DNA of 64,000 nucleotides from Branchiostoma lanceolatum (Eukaryota > Chordata > Leptocardii > Amphioxiformes > Branchiostomatidae). The stretch covers positions 39,253,193-39,317,192 of the forward strand of contig NC_089723.1 in assembly GCF_035083965.1 (NCBI RefSeq). The letters run 5' to 3'. A program made the translations under genes and the position numbers. This document shows, one piece after another, positions 37,983 through 48,842 of the stretch. The notes under the pieces are model-generated. The model had not been told where the DNA came from and searched no databases. It saw only the letters and a list, made by a program, of their open reading frames with translations. Each line of letters opens with the position of its first letter. Position 1 is the first letter of the stretch.

Positions 37983-40980
37983 TCATATTACCTTTCTAGC
38001 AGGGTCTTTGATAGATCTGTGGACCTCAACAAACCCAGGTAGCCTGTTGGCCTCCCTCTGCTGCCCCCTGGTGAAGTGGTCGATCACCTTCTGCCTGTCC
38101 TTCTGCTGGTTGTACAGGGTGGCCAGGCGGTAGTGAGCACATGGTACATAGTCATCACACTCTGGTGCCAGGTTGAGGAAGTGCTCCAACTGTCTGATGG
38201 CTTCTGTCTCAGCCACTTCCTTAGACAATTTGGCTGTGAAGTACACAGTGTTCAAATGGTCCTGTTTGTACATCAGGGAGCTAGCCATGGCGGACAGGGC
38301 TTTGGCTAGGGCAGACAGGTTACTTCCCTTGAAAAGTTTTGATATCATCGTAGACTGAGGGCTTGCCGCCCATATGGCCCATCCCAGGTAGCAGTAGATG
38401 TGGTGCAGGTGTTGGTACAGCCAGTCTCCCGGGCCGTGCTGTAGGATGGCAGCAACCACCTGCTGCAGGGTCTGCACCCGGCTGTCTCCATATGGCAGCT
38501 GTAGGGCTGTCAGCAGCAGACAGGTGCTGTCCGAGGGGTCGACTTGTAGCTGGGAGGTCGTTAGCTGCTTCAGTTGGGCTTTACTCAGGTTCAGCCATGA
38601 CTGGTCATACAGTACTGTACTTGTGAAACTTGGTGCCACCACGTCACGCTGCATGAATCCCAGTACCAAGGCCTTCACTCCCCCCAGGTCTGTGTACCCC
38701 CTGCTGGTCAGGATTTTTGCTCCTTCCTCCCAGGACCTGTAGGCCTTGATGTAACGTTGTGCTGTTTGTGAGTCCTTGTGTTTCTGTAGCGCAGCTCTGT
38801 ACGGCTTGAGCGGCCCCTCTTCCACCTCTCGAGCTGAAGCGATGGACATGGCTGCTACAGACGACACGTCTTCAGGCAGGCCGGAGTCTCCTTCTGTAGT
38901 CACACTGGGCAGCACCGACTGGAAAAAGTAAAATATCTTCAATGCCACACCCATCCCATGTGCCCAGACATGTACACATGTGATGGAAAGAGAGAAGTGT
39001 GGAAAACCTCATCCTGGTACCAGGGTGGCAGCCAGTGCTTTCATAGAGCTTTAAGTAGAGGGTGGGGAGTCAAATACCTTTCCCCACCCCCAATTATTGA
39101 AGTTCTTAAGAAAATTTTGGTGTCATAAATGCTTTAAGCAAATTGTCAGTAGGAATGCAAAAGAATATGCAGTTAAAGCCTGTCAGCATACCTGTTTCCC
39201 CATCTTCCCTGCCCACTCCCATCTCTCCTCCTCCTGCTCCATCCCTGCCTCCTCTTCCTCCTCCTCCTGTCCCTCCTCCTCAGCAAACCACCACCCCTCC
39301 ATCCCCACTTGGATGGGTCCGGTCCAGCCGATCCTCTGCAGCTCATCCTCCAGCAGCAGCTGCAGACAGGTGCGGTCGTTCCCCCGGTGGATCCTCTCGT
39401 TTAAGGTGCGCATCACCCAGTAGCCAGCCTGGGGAAACAGTGAATGGAAACATTTAAGAATGATAGCAGTGTTTGAACACTTTAATGTGGGCATATGGTT
39501 TGTGTTCTGTGAAGATACATTCAATTTGGTACTCTGTAAAGAGGAAGTAATATTTATAAAATCTTTATATACTTTTTTCTATTTTTATAATGCTTCCACC
39601 ACACAGATGTCAGATCAAAAAGTTTATGTATCTTGCAAGTGCCCCCCCCCCCTAAAAAGTTTGTTTTTTACTAAGGTCGGCTAGGTAACTTGAAACACAA
39701 CATTTTTTCCTAGGCCTTGCTTCTCCTTTAATGAAAGTAGCCTGTTTCCTCAAGGGATAAAGTTTCATATATGCTGTGTCTTACCAGTGTTAGAAACTTG
39801 ACTCGCACGAGAAGCGACCCTCCTTCTATCTGCTCTACTTGGATATGTCGCCCTCTCTCCACCGCCCTGCGAATGGCCTCCTCAGTTTGTTGCTTGTTGC
39901 TCATGTAGAAAGCTGCCAATGTTGTTACACCTGTAGCCACACCTGCAGCCAGACCTGCTCCCAACACTACTGCAGGGGACTCTGAAACCTGGATAGGGGC
40001 ACAGTGGTCCTGTGGTTTATTAGGGTTGTTGACTTAGAATTTAGAGCCTAAATGTGCCAGGTTTAAAATCTTAAATCAGGCACCAATGCTGCGCACTTGG
40101 GAAAGGTGTGTTATACCTAAAGATGGGTTACAGGTCATGGAAAAAAATAAACAAACAAACAAACCTTGGCGGCTGCGAATGCAGCTGCAGCAGACGCTCC
40201 AGCCACAAGGCCTCCCGCTGCTAGGGCCGGGCTCTGGATCCGGATGGTGGCTCCACCAAAAACACCCCCTACCTGGCCTATAGCCAATTGCAGAGCTGGA
40301 GGCGGCCCAACGTTTGTGGCTGCTGGGCCTGCGGGTGGGAGGTTATGGTGCACCTGCCCAGCTGGTTGGGGAGCCGCGGGGCCCTGATACGGATGTGCAG
40401 CTGCTGGAGCGCCGTAACCCTGCTGACCGGGGTGAGGGACCTGTAGTATCTGCTGTGGGACCTGGTTACCTTGAACATTAGGCGCTAGTTGTCCTGCCTG
40501 TCCATGGTGATGGTCCCCATGCTGCACAAAGTTTATTGTACAAGAATTGTATCAGGTACCATGTAAGGTAATGTGGTGTTTAAGAGTTTGTGCTAGGTAC
40601 AGTCTACACATAGATTCTAGGCTATACATTATTGATAAAAGATAAATGAGGTGTTGTATGTCTACTATATTTCTACATGATTTATGTATGGATAGAATTG
40701 ACACTACGCTTTTTTTAAGACACTATTTTGTGTTGCGACATGACATAAACATCTGTCTTCTTGTCCCGGGTAATGTTGCACTCAAGCCTTGCACTTGATC
40801 GTGTGCATTTATTTTAATGCTTTCTAAATTGTTATAGATATAAGCTAAGTGTGACATGTTGAATGCCCCCCTCCCCACCTGTCCATGCTGCAGGTCTCCT
40901 TGTGCCCCCATTCCAGCATCAGGTGGCGGCAGGTGACCCTGATCACCTGGTCGTGGTTGCCTTGGTGTCCCCTCAGCCAT
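37983..40980 (-). CDS. array copy 2: five-exon hydrophobic-hairpin/TPR-like protein
   Basis: Exons A 40980-40879, B 40521-40165, C 39988-39785, D 39428-39192, E 38918-37983, all phase 0, give 611 aa. The start MAEGTPRQPRPGDQGHLPPP is the family leader. B (35-153) is Pro/Gln/Gly-rich (HHHGQAGQLAP, PGQQGYGAPAAAHPYQGP), then GGVFGGATIRIQ and a Gly/Ala hydrophobic segment. C (154-221) holds GAGLAAGVATGVTTLAAFYM. D (222-300) is the Trp/Glu module. E (301-611) is the helical TPR-like domain. The two Gly/Ala segments flank a short VSESP linker, so a membrane hairpin is plausible. The last residues read ARKVI-stop instead of ARKxYEHYxS, because one extra A (GGTAATATG against GGTATATG in copy 5) shifts the frame. 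About seven to nine residues are lost. Confidence 0.8.
39997..40120 (+). repeat. truncated SINE in B-C intron, copy 2
   Basis: GGGGCACAGTGGTCCTGTGG, TAGAGCCTAAA and CCAATGCTGCGCACTTGGGA align with the SINE head; the tail is missing. Copy 6 has the same truncation. Confidence 0.6.
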
Positions 40981-43543
40981 TTTTTTTGGATAACTTTCAC
41001 CAAACCTCGCAAAATTACTTGTTGTTTGAAGCAAAACCTTCAGCTTCACTCTAACCGTAAGGAGCTACAGTGGCTGAGTTTGCGCAATGACGTGCAAGGT
41101 TGTTGATTTTACCCTGCCTACAGCTCCCATGTCTGTTAGCCGTGCTGCTCCATTGCAATAACACAATGTAGACTGTTTAGTCAACATTCACGGTGACATA
41201 CTGTCAATAGAGATGTGGCTCTGGTACATAAGAACTACAGCGACTGACTTTGTACATTCACCTGTGAAGTTGTTGCCACACATAGTAGTTAGTTTTTAAC
41301 TTACAGCCCTTCAGAAAGTTCAGGTGCTTGTAACTTGGCAGTCATACTCATATACTAATCAATGGAAGAGGCTACTAATTTACAGGGAGGTATTGTGTTT
41401 GGTCTGTCTGTTCGTGTTTTTTGTATATTTTCTATATTTTCTATATTCTCTGTGACAGGAATGATCAATGGATGCAAATAATGTTAAAACCTTATTTGCA
41501 TGATTAATGAACTACAATAAAACAAGACATTCTAGAAATGCTAGATATTTCATGGATGTATGGGATCTTCAAACTTTTATTTACTCTTATTTTATCTATG
41601 ATTTGTAATATTGCAAATGCAGAAATTTTTGTGATGACCTCTTCACTGTGAACTTAAAACCACCGCGAACATTTTTGTCTTCTGCCCACCTACCAGGCCA
41701 TGGCTCAGTGCTACATGTACATACTATACATGGTGCAGTGTTATGATGTGTTGGAGGCACCTGTTATAGTGAAGACGCACAAATACTAACAAGACAATTG
41801 ATAACACAGAACCCATCTTCAAACATTGAATACATATTCATGAAGAATTTCAAGCCAAGTAAAACCTTTATCCATTCCTTGGGTGCATACTGTTAGGTCA
41901 GTGACAGTTTATCACGCCAGCAGTTTTATCCTTACTGCAAAATTAAGTCCCTGCGAATTTAAGTGCATTTCCAGTACATGATTTTTCATAAGTTCACCCC
42001 AAGGGAGCGAAGTACTGTTTTTGGCACGTGTATGGGTTTGTGTGCAAGCATGTGTGCGCATGCGTTTGTGTGTACACAAACACACACATGTACATTGAAT
42101 GTACATGTGTGTGTTTGTGTGTGCGTGTATGTGTGTGAGTGTGTGTATGTGTGTGAATGTACATGTGTGTGTATGAGTTGTGTGTGTGTGTGTATGTGTG
42201 TGAATGTGCATGTGTTTGTGTGTCTGTGTGTGTATGTGTGTGTGTGTGTGTATGTGTGCGTGTGTGTGTGTGTGCGTGCATGTGTGTGTGTGTGTGTGCG
42301 TGCATGTGTGTGTACTGCAGTTTCTGTAGGTTCTGCCAGAGGGGGATTATCAGTATAGTGTGACAGCTACCTTGTGTGTTTCTCTTCTTATTTCAGACAA
42401 GGCTAAATATGTCTGTTAAAATTCTTATCTTTGTAAACCTAAAAATTTCAAATTAGATAATTGAAGAAAGGAAGGACGTGTTTCAAGTGTGACTGTACAT
42501 CTGACTTTATCAGGTTGAAGATGACACAGAGTATTCTCAGGGCTCGAAATACTGGGTGCATGTGCACCCAGTGCACCCAATTTTGGAGCTGTGCACCTAA
42601 TTTTTTACTGTGGGTGCACTGGTGCACCCAAATATTTTCGAATGGTTTAATGTGTAAAGGTATCACTGCACACTAGTAGACAGCATATTCTTGACATCTA
42701 AGTGTAAGAAAATGATAAAATCTTTGTTGTAGTACTTGTTTAAGATTTTGATGTTAGAATTTGAGTTCATTTCGATTTTGAAAGCTTCAAAACTGCGTGC
42801 CGACATCGCGTGGACTGGCTACATGACTGTTACATGACAGCAATGCTGTCTGGGCTGACCTTTGTATTGCATTTAGCTTGCTACAATTTTGATAAAAGAA
42901 GATTAAATACAATAAACATTTTGTTGTATTTTGTCAAAAGGATGTATTTCTATGATATTGTATATGCAGGTAGCGTTGACTGAGACTTATATAGCCTGGA
43001 TACCAGACCCCCAAGAGATTGGGGGTCTGGTATCCAGGCTAAGACTTGTACACAATTACACGCAAATTATGCAAGTTAGGACTAGGGAAAATGAAATTCT
43101 ATGATTCCAGTGTTTCCAGAATATGACTGCAATACATTTAACATAAGTACTTTGTGTTATGTGGAACATTTAACAGAGACAAATAAGAGTCCAACTTGCA
43201 TCCTAAATGCATAAGTGCCATAACTATTTAGTGGTGAATGATGGGAATTTCATACTTGTCACAAGTTGTGTCTTTATTTATCATATTGCATACATATCTG
43301 TACTTATCTGCATCTATACAGCTGGTATAACTGCCCTATACTAGTACTAGTCCATTCAATTGTAGAGGGCCAATGGCTGTGATATTTGTAAGTTGGCTAA
43401 AGGTGAACATCAACATGCATAGATAATGTCTATGTGAAAGTCATTTGCATAATGAAATGGTAAAATAGAAGTCTGACAAAGGTTAGGCCTTATATAGGAC
43501 TTTCACTCATACAATGTGTGATTTGGGAAGACAAGACCATCAC
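40981..43543. other. array spacer between copies 3 and 2, with (TG)n
   Basis: Contains the putative copy 2 promoter. Phrases shared with the spacers upstream of copies 5 and 6 include CAGTGGCTGAGTTTG just upstream of exon A and TTATTTGCATGATTAATGAA with CTACAAT about 490-510 bp before the ATG. A TG-rich microsatellite spans about 42040-42312. CAGGGCTCGAAATACTGGGT (42538) is a short repeat also found at 24307. A 50-bp hairpin lies at 42992. Confidence 0.55.
42992..43041. repeat. perfect 50-bp hairpin
   Basis: Two 23-bp arms (TAGCCTGGATACCAGACCCC and CAA, with exact complement) around GAGA. AGACTT lies on both sides (42984-42989 and about 43042-43047), suggesting insertion. It is absent from the equivalent spacer near 33860. 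Confidence 0.85.
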
Positions 43544-46500
43544 TTATGATACATAATGTTCATATGCCTTTCTAGCAGGGTCTATGATGTATCTGGGGAC
43601 TTCAGGAAACCCAGGTAGCATGTTGGCCTCCCTCTCCTGCCCCCTGGTGAAGTGGTGGATCACCTTCTGCCTGTCCTGCTGCTGGCTGTACAGGGTGGCC
43701 AGGCGGTAGTGAACAAGGGGCACAAAGGCATCACACTCTGGTGCCAGGCTGAGGAAGTGCTCCCACTGTCTGATGGCTTCTGTCTCAGACACTTCCTTGG
43801 ATAATTTGGCTGTGAGGTACACAGTGTTCAAATGGTCCTGTTTGTACATAAGGGAACTGGCCATGGCGGACAGGGCTTTGGCTAGAGCAGGCAGGTTTGT
43901 TGTTGGTAGGTTACTCCCCTTGAAAAGCTTTGACATCATTGTTGGCTTTGGCTGAGGGCTTGCCCACCATATGGCATCACCCAGGTAGCAGTAGATGTGG
44001 TGCAGGTGTTGGTACAGCCAGTCTCCCGGTCCGTGCTGTAGGATGGCAGCAACCACCTGCTGCAGGGTCTGCACCCGGCTGTCTCCATGTGGCAGCTGTA
44101 GGGCTGTCAGCAGCAGACAGGTGCTGTCCGTGGGGTCGATTTGCATTTGGTTGGTCATTAGCTGTTTCAGTTGGGCTTCACTCAGGTTCAACCATGACTG
44201 TTTATACAGCACTGTACTTGTGAAACTTGGTGTTACCATGTCGCGCTGCATGAACCCCAGTACCAAGGCCTTCACTCCCCCCAGGTCTGTGTACCCACTG
44301 TTTGTCAGGATGCCTGCTCCTTCCTCCCAGGACCTGTAGGCCTTGATTTCACGTTGTGCTGTTGGAGAGTCCTTGTGTTTCTGTAGCCCGGCTCTGAGCC
44401 GCTTGAGTGGCCCCTCTTCCACCTCTCCAGCTGAAGAGATGGACATGGCTGCTACAGACGACACGTCTTCAGGCAGGCCAGAGTCTCCCTCTGTAGTCTC
44501 GCTAGGTGGTACGGACTGTAAATACGTAGTAAAATATTTTTAATGCCACATCCATATACCATGCACCCAGACATATGATGGAGAGAGAGAGGAGTGTGGA
44601 AAAAAACCCATTCCAGTATCAGGGTGCAAGGCATAGAGCTTTAACTAGAGAGTGAGGAGTCAAATACCATTTCCCCACCCCTATCATCGAAGTTCATCAG
44701 AAAATTTTGTATTTAGGTGTCACAGAGGCTTGAAGCAAATTGTCAGTTATTAAAAATGCAAAAAATATGCAGTAAAGCATCTGAGCACACCTGTTTCCCC
44801 AGCCTCCCTGCCCACTCCCATCTCTCCTCCTCCTCCTCCATCCCTGCTGCCTCCTCTTCCTCCTCCTGTCCCTCCTCAGCAAACCACCACCCCTCCATCC
44901 CCACTTGGATGGGTCCGGTCCAGCCGATCCTCTGCAGCTCATCCTCCAGCAGCAGCTGCAGACAGGTGCGGTCGCTCCCCCGGTCGATCCTCTCGTTTAA
45001 GGAGCGCATCACCCAGTAGCCAGCCTGGGGGAAGAGAGAAGGGAAACACTAAGACTAATAGTTATAGAAGTATCTCCAGATACGCAACCATAGCAAAATG
45101 AAAAGGGATTTTAAAAATAATTCAAGGGAATCAATGAGTTAGTGAGCTTTAAACTGGGAATATTCCTCGAAATCCATCCTTGGGAAAGCCAGATCAAAAA
45201 GCCCTATTCATTCTGGTTGGGATATACTTGAACCTGACGTCACCTATTGTGGCAGTTGATCAATTCAATCATCAGAAGAGTAGCCGTCAGTACGGTGCGA
45301 GTTACAAATGGCCGGAGAGCCCTGTTCTATGACAGTCTTATGTAAAACAAACGAGAACTTGACTTTGATGGATATTTAGCAAAATCTTGTAGACTTTTCA
45401 ATTTTAAGTTTAGCCTTCCTTTAATTCCAATTTTTCTTTTTTCTTTAAAGATAAAAGTTTCATATTTGCTGTGTCTTACCAGTGTTAGAAACTTGACTTG
45501 CACTAGAAGGGACCCTCCCTCTATGTTCTCCACTTGGATATGTCGCTCTCTCTCCACTGCCCTGCGGATGGCCTCTTCTGTTTGTTGCTTGTTGCTCATG
45601 TAGAAAGCTACCAATGTTGTAACTCCTGTAGCCACACCTGCAGCCAGACCTGCTCCCAACACTACTGCAGGCGACTCTGAAACCTGGATAGGGGCAAGGT
45701 GGTCTTGTGGTTAGGATTGCTGAATTTAGAGTCTAAAGGTGGTGGGTTCAAATCCCATGCAGGCCCTAATGTTGTCCACTTGGGAAGGGTACTTAACATG
45801 GCTTTCCTTACTTCACTCAGGTGCAAATGAGTGCCTAGCTTCAGTTGGCTGTCCAAGTTTCCCTCCCTAAACTGTTAACCCAGCAAAGCCTTGAACCAAT
45901 TAGTTGGAGCAGTGCCACATTGATGCTGTTTTCTGCCACGGCAATTATCTAGTGTTCATGCTCTATCTTTAGATAGGACACAAGAAACCTCCTTGGATAA
46001 ACCCCTGTACCCACTGGTCATTGTTAGAAGGCATCTCCAATTGCTGTGGACTGTGCTGCACTGATGCCATTTCCTGTCGTGGTAATTAGGCCTGGTCCAC
46101 ATTTAGATTGAACTAGAAGTCATCTGTGTGCTAAGACTGAGGATGGTTCTTTGGTGTGACTGGCTCTTGTCAGTGGAAGGAGATCAGACTTTGCTACAGT
46201 TTTAGGAGCCAGAATGATAAATGATGATTAATAGTCATGACATTAAGGCAGAATTTATGCAATTCATGCAAAATTGCCTAGGGATCTGGACTGAGATGGC
46301 ATCAATGCCCAAAATGCTTGGTCAGTCTGGCATCAATGCATAAAATTTAAGCAGTTTACAGGCTTTGCACAACAAACAAGATAACAAACCTTGCTGGCCG
46401 CAAATGCAGCTGCAGCAGATGCTCCAGCCACAAGACCTCCCACGAGGCCTCCCGCTGCGAGGGCCTGGCTCTGGATTCTGATTGTCGCTCCCCCAAAAAT

Positions 46501-47374
46501 ACCTCCTACCTGGCCTACAGACATCTGCAGAGCTGGCGGCTGACCAACAGCTGCAGGTCCTGCGGGTGGGATGTTGTAGTGTTGGGGAGCCACGGGGCCC
46601 TGATACGGATGTGCAGCTGTTGGAGCGCCGTAGCCCTGCTGACCGGGGTGGTACAGCATAGGAGCAGCCTGCTGAGGAAACTGCTGTATCTGCAGTGGGA
46701 CCTGATAGCCTTGTCCATGAAAGTCAGGTGCTAGTTGGCCTGCCTGTTCATGTATGGGAGCAGGCTGCTGTGGGACTGGGAGGCCTTGTCCCGGAATCTG
46801 GCCATGGGGCGCTGGTTGGCCTGCCTGTCTATGGTGATGGTCTCCATGCTGCAAAGGCTGGAGACAAAAGTTTATTGCACATTGTAGATAGGTACAATGT
46901 AAGGCAAAGCATTATGTAAGATTTTGTGCTATTTACATTAGTAAATAGTATGATCTAGAATAATGTACACATAGATTCTAGGCTACACAATATTGATAGA
47001 AGACACAACGAGGTGTTGTATGTCTACTGCCCAGCTGTATGATTTATATATAGATGATATTGATATGCTTAAGTCATTATTTAATGGTTTCTTTTTTGCA
47101 TGGAGATTTTAGGTATTGGTTCTAGATATGCAGAAATTGTGTTGGGACATGACATAAGTACATGAAACGTCTCTCTACTTGTCCTGGGTAATGTTGCACT
47201 CCACTTGTACTTGATCATGTGAGTTATTCTAACGCTTGCTTCCTCATAAGTGGGACAAAACGGCCCCCCTCCCCACCTGTCCAGGCTGCAGTACTCCTTC
47301 TGCCTCCATCTCAGCGCCAGGTGGCGGCAGGTGATCCTGATCACCTGTTCCTGGTTGCCTTGGTGTCCCGTCAT
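43544..47374 (-). CDS. array copy 3: five-exon family member, exon A frame-shifted
   Basis: Exons B 46848-46390 (153 codons, the longest B), C 45683-45480, D 45024-44791, E 44515-43544 are intact and in phase 0 (622 aa without A). Exon A (47374-47277) is 98 bp instead of 99 or 102. Four bases are missing after the ATG (ATGACGGGAC against ATGGCTGACGGGAC), so the normal ATG reads a foreign frame (MTGHQGNQEQ) and would not join B correctly. An in-frame ATG further on (MEAEGVLQPGQ) could rescue the protein with a shorter leader. B has extra PQQPAPIHEQAGQLAP repeats and then GGIFGGATIRIQ. E ends ARKAYEHYVS. Domains otherwise as in copy 2. Likely functional with a shortened start, or a young pseudogene. 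Confidence 0.72.
45692..45853 (+). repeat. tRNA-derived SINE in B-C intron, copy 3
   Basis: GGCAAGGTGGTCTTGTGGTT contains the A-box region, and GGTTCAAATCC at 45745-45755 is a perfect B-box. Its 5' end lies about 8 bp from the exon C splice acceptor. Confidence 0.75.
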
Positions 47375-48842
47375 TTTTGTTGACAAACCTTCAAAATGTT
47401 CACCAGATACCTCACAAGATTACTTGATGTTTGAAACAAAACCTTCAGCTGTTCTGTGAGAACCACAGTGGCTGAGTTTGTACCTTGACCTGCAAAGTTG
47501 TTGATAGCATTTTTACCCACATTCGGGACATGGGAGTTAATGTTTAACTTGAAGCTCTTCAGAAAGTTCAGGTGCTTGTAACTAGTCAGGTCTATAATCA
47601 ATGAAAGGTCTATAATCAATGAAAGAGGCTACAATCAATGGAAGAGGCTACTTATTGAAGGGGAGGTATTGTGTTGGGTCTATCTGTCTGTGTTTCTTGT
47701 TGGATACATGTAAAATTGCATGTTGGCATAAAATTTACGTGTAATTTAAAAAATACACATACAAAATCATTTTACAGTAAGTGATAAACTCAAAAGCTCA
47801 GTAATAAGCACAAAACAGCAATATTTTTGTCTTTATATAGCACAAATTTCACAATCTATGGAAGGTTTTAGATAGTTTAGAACAAAAAGGAGAATATAAG
47901 TGACGGTTTTTTTTGCAAGTCCAGACTTGGATCCTGACATTTAGGTTTTTTTGGACTTGAACCTTAAGTAAACATTTTTACAAGTCCAGTTCAGGTCCGG
48001 GGTTTAGGTATGCAGCACTAATTTTCTATATTGTCACCTTCACTGTGACATGAAGTGATCAATGGATGCATGTAGTCTTTGGTATGATTAATGAACTACA
48101 ATTAAACAAGACATTCTAGAAACTCATTTCAAGGAGGTATGATGAGATCTTCAAACTTTTATTTGTTCTTATCTATTTTATATGTTCGTATCTAAGATTT
48201 GTAATATTGCAAATGCAGAGATTTTTGTGACGACCTCTTCACTGTGAACTTAAAACCATTGGAAACATTTTTGTTCTGTCTTCTGCCTGCCTGCCTGCCT
48301 GGCCATGTCTAAGCGCTACATGTATGTACTATACATGGTACAGTGTTATGATGTGTTGGAGGCACCTGTTATGGTGAAGACGCACAAATACTGACAGTTG
48401 AACACAATTGAACACAGTACCGATCTTTGAACATTGAATACATACTCATTAGAAATTTCAAGCCATGTGAAATCGTTTACTAAGTATTCATTCCTTGAGT
48501 ATATACAGTGACAGTTGATCATGCCAGCACTGTCCTAAGCGACAGTTTTCTCCTTGCTGGAAAATTAAATCGGCCGTGATATTTGTAAGTTGGCTAAAGG
48601 TGAACATCAACATGCACAGATTATGTAAATGTACCACTCATTTGTCTAATACATTTTACAAAATGTTAAAATGGAAGTAGGATAAAGGTTTGGCCTACAG
48701 AACTTTCACACAACAACATACAATATACAATGCTGTTATGTATATGTGTAAATTCATTTGCATGATAAGTTTACGAAATGTTAAAATGGAAGTCCGACGG
48801 GAGGTTTTAAGGCCTTTACACATGTGATTTTGGAAGAGAAGA
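47375..48842. other. array spacer between copies 4 and 3
   Basis: Non-coding. Homologous to 56803-57883: CCTGCCTGGCCATGTCTAAG, TACATGTATGTACTATACAT and TTGGAGGCACCTGTTA are shared. No gene or RNA recognised. Confidence 0.5.
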
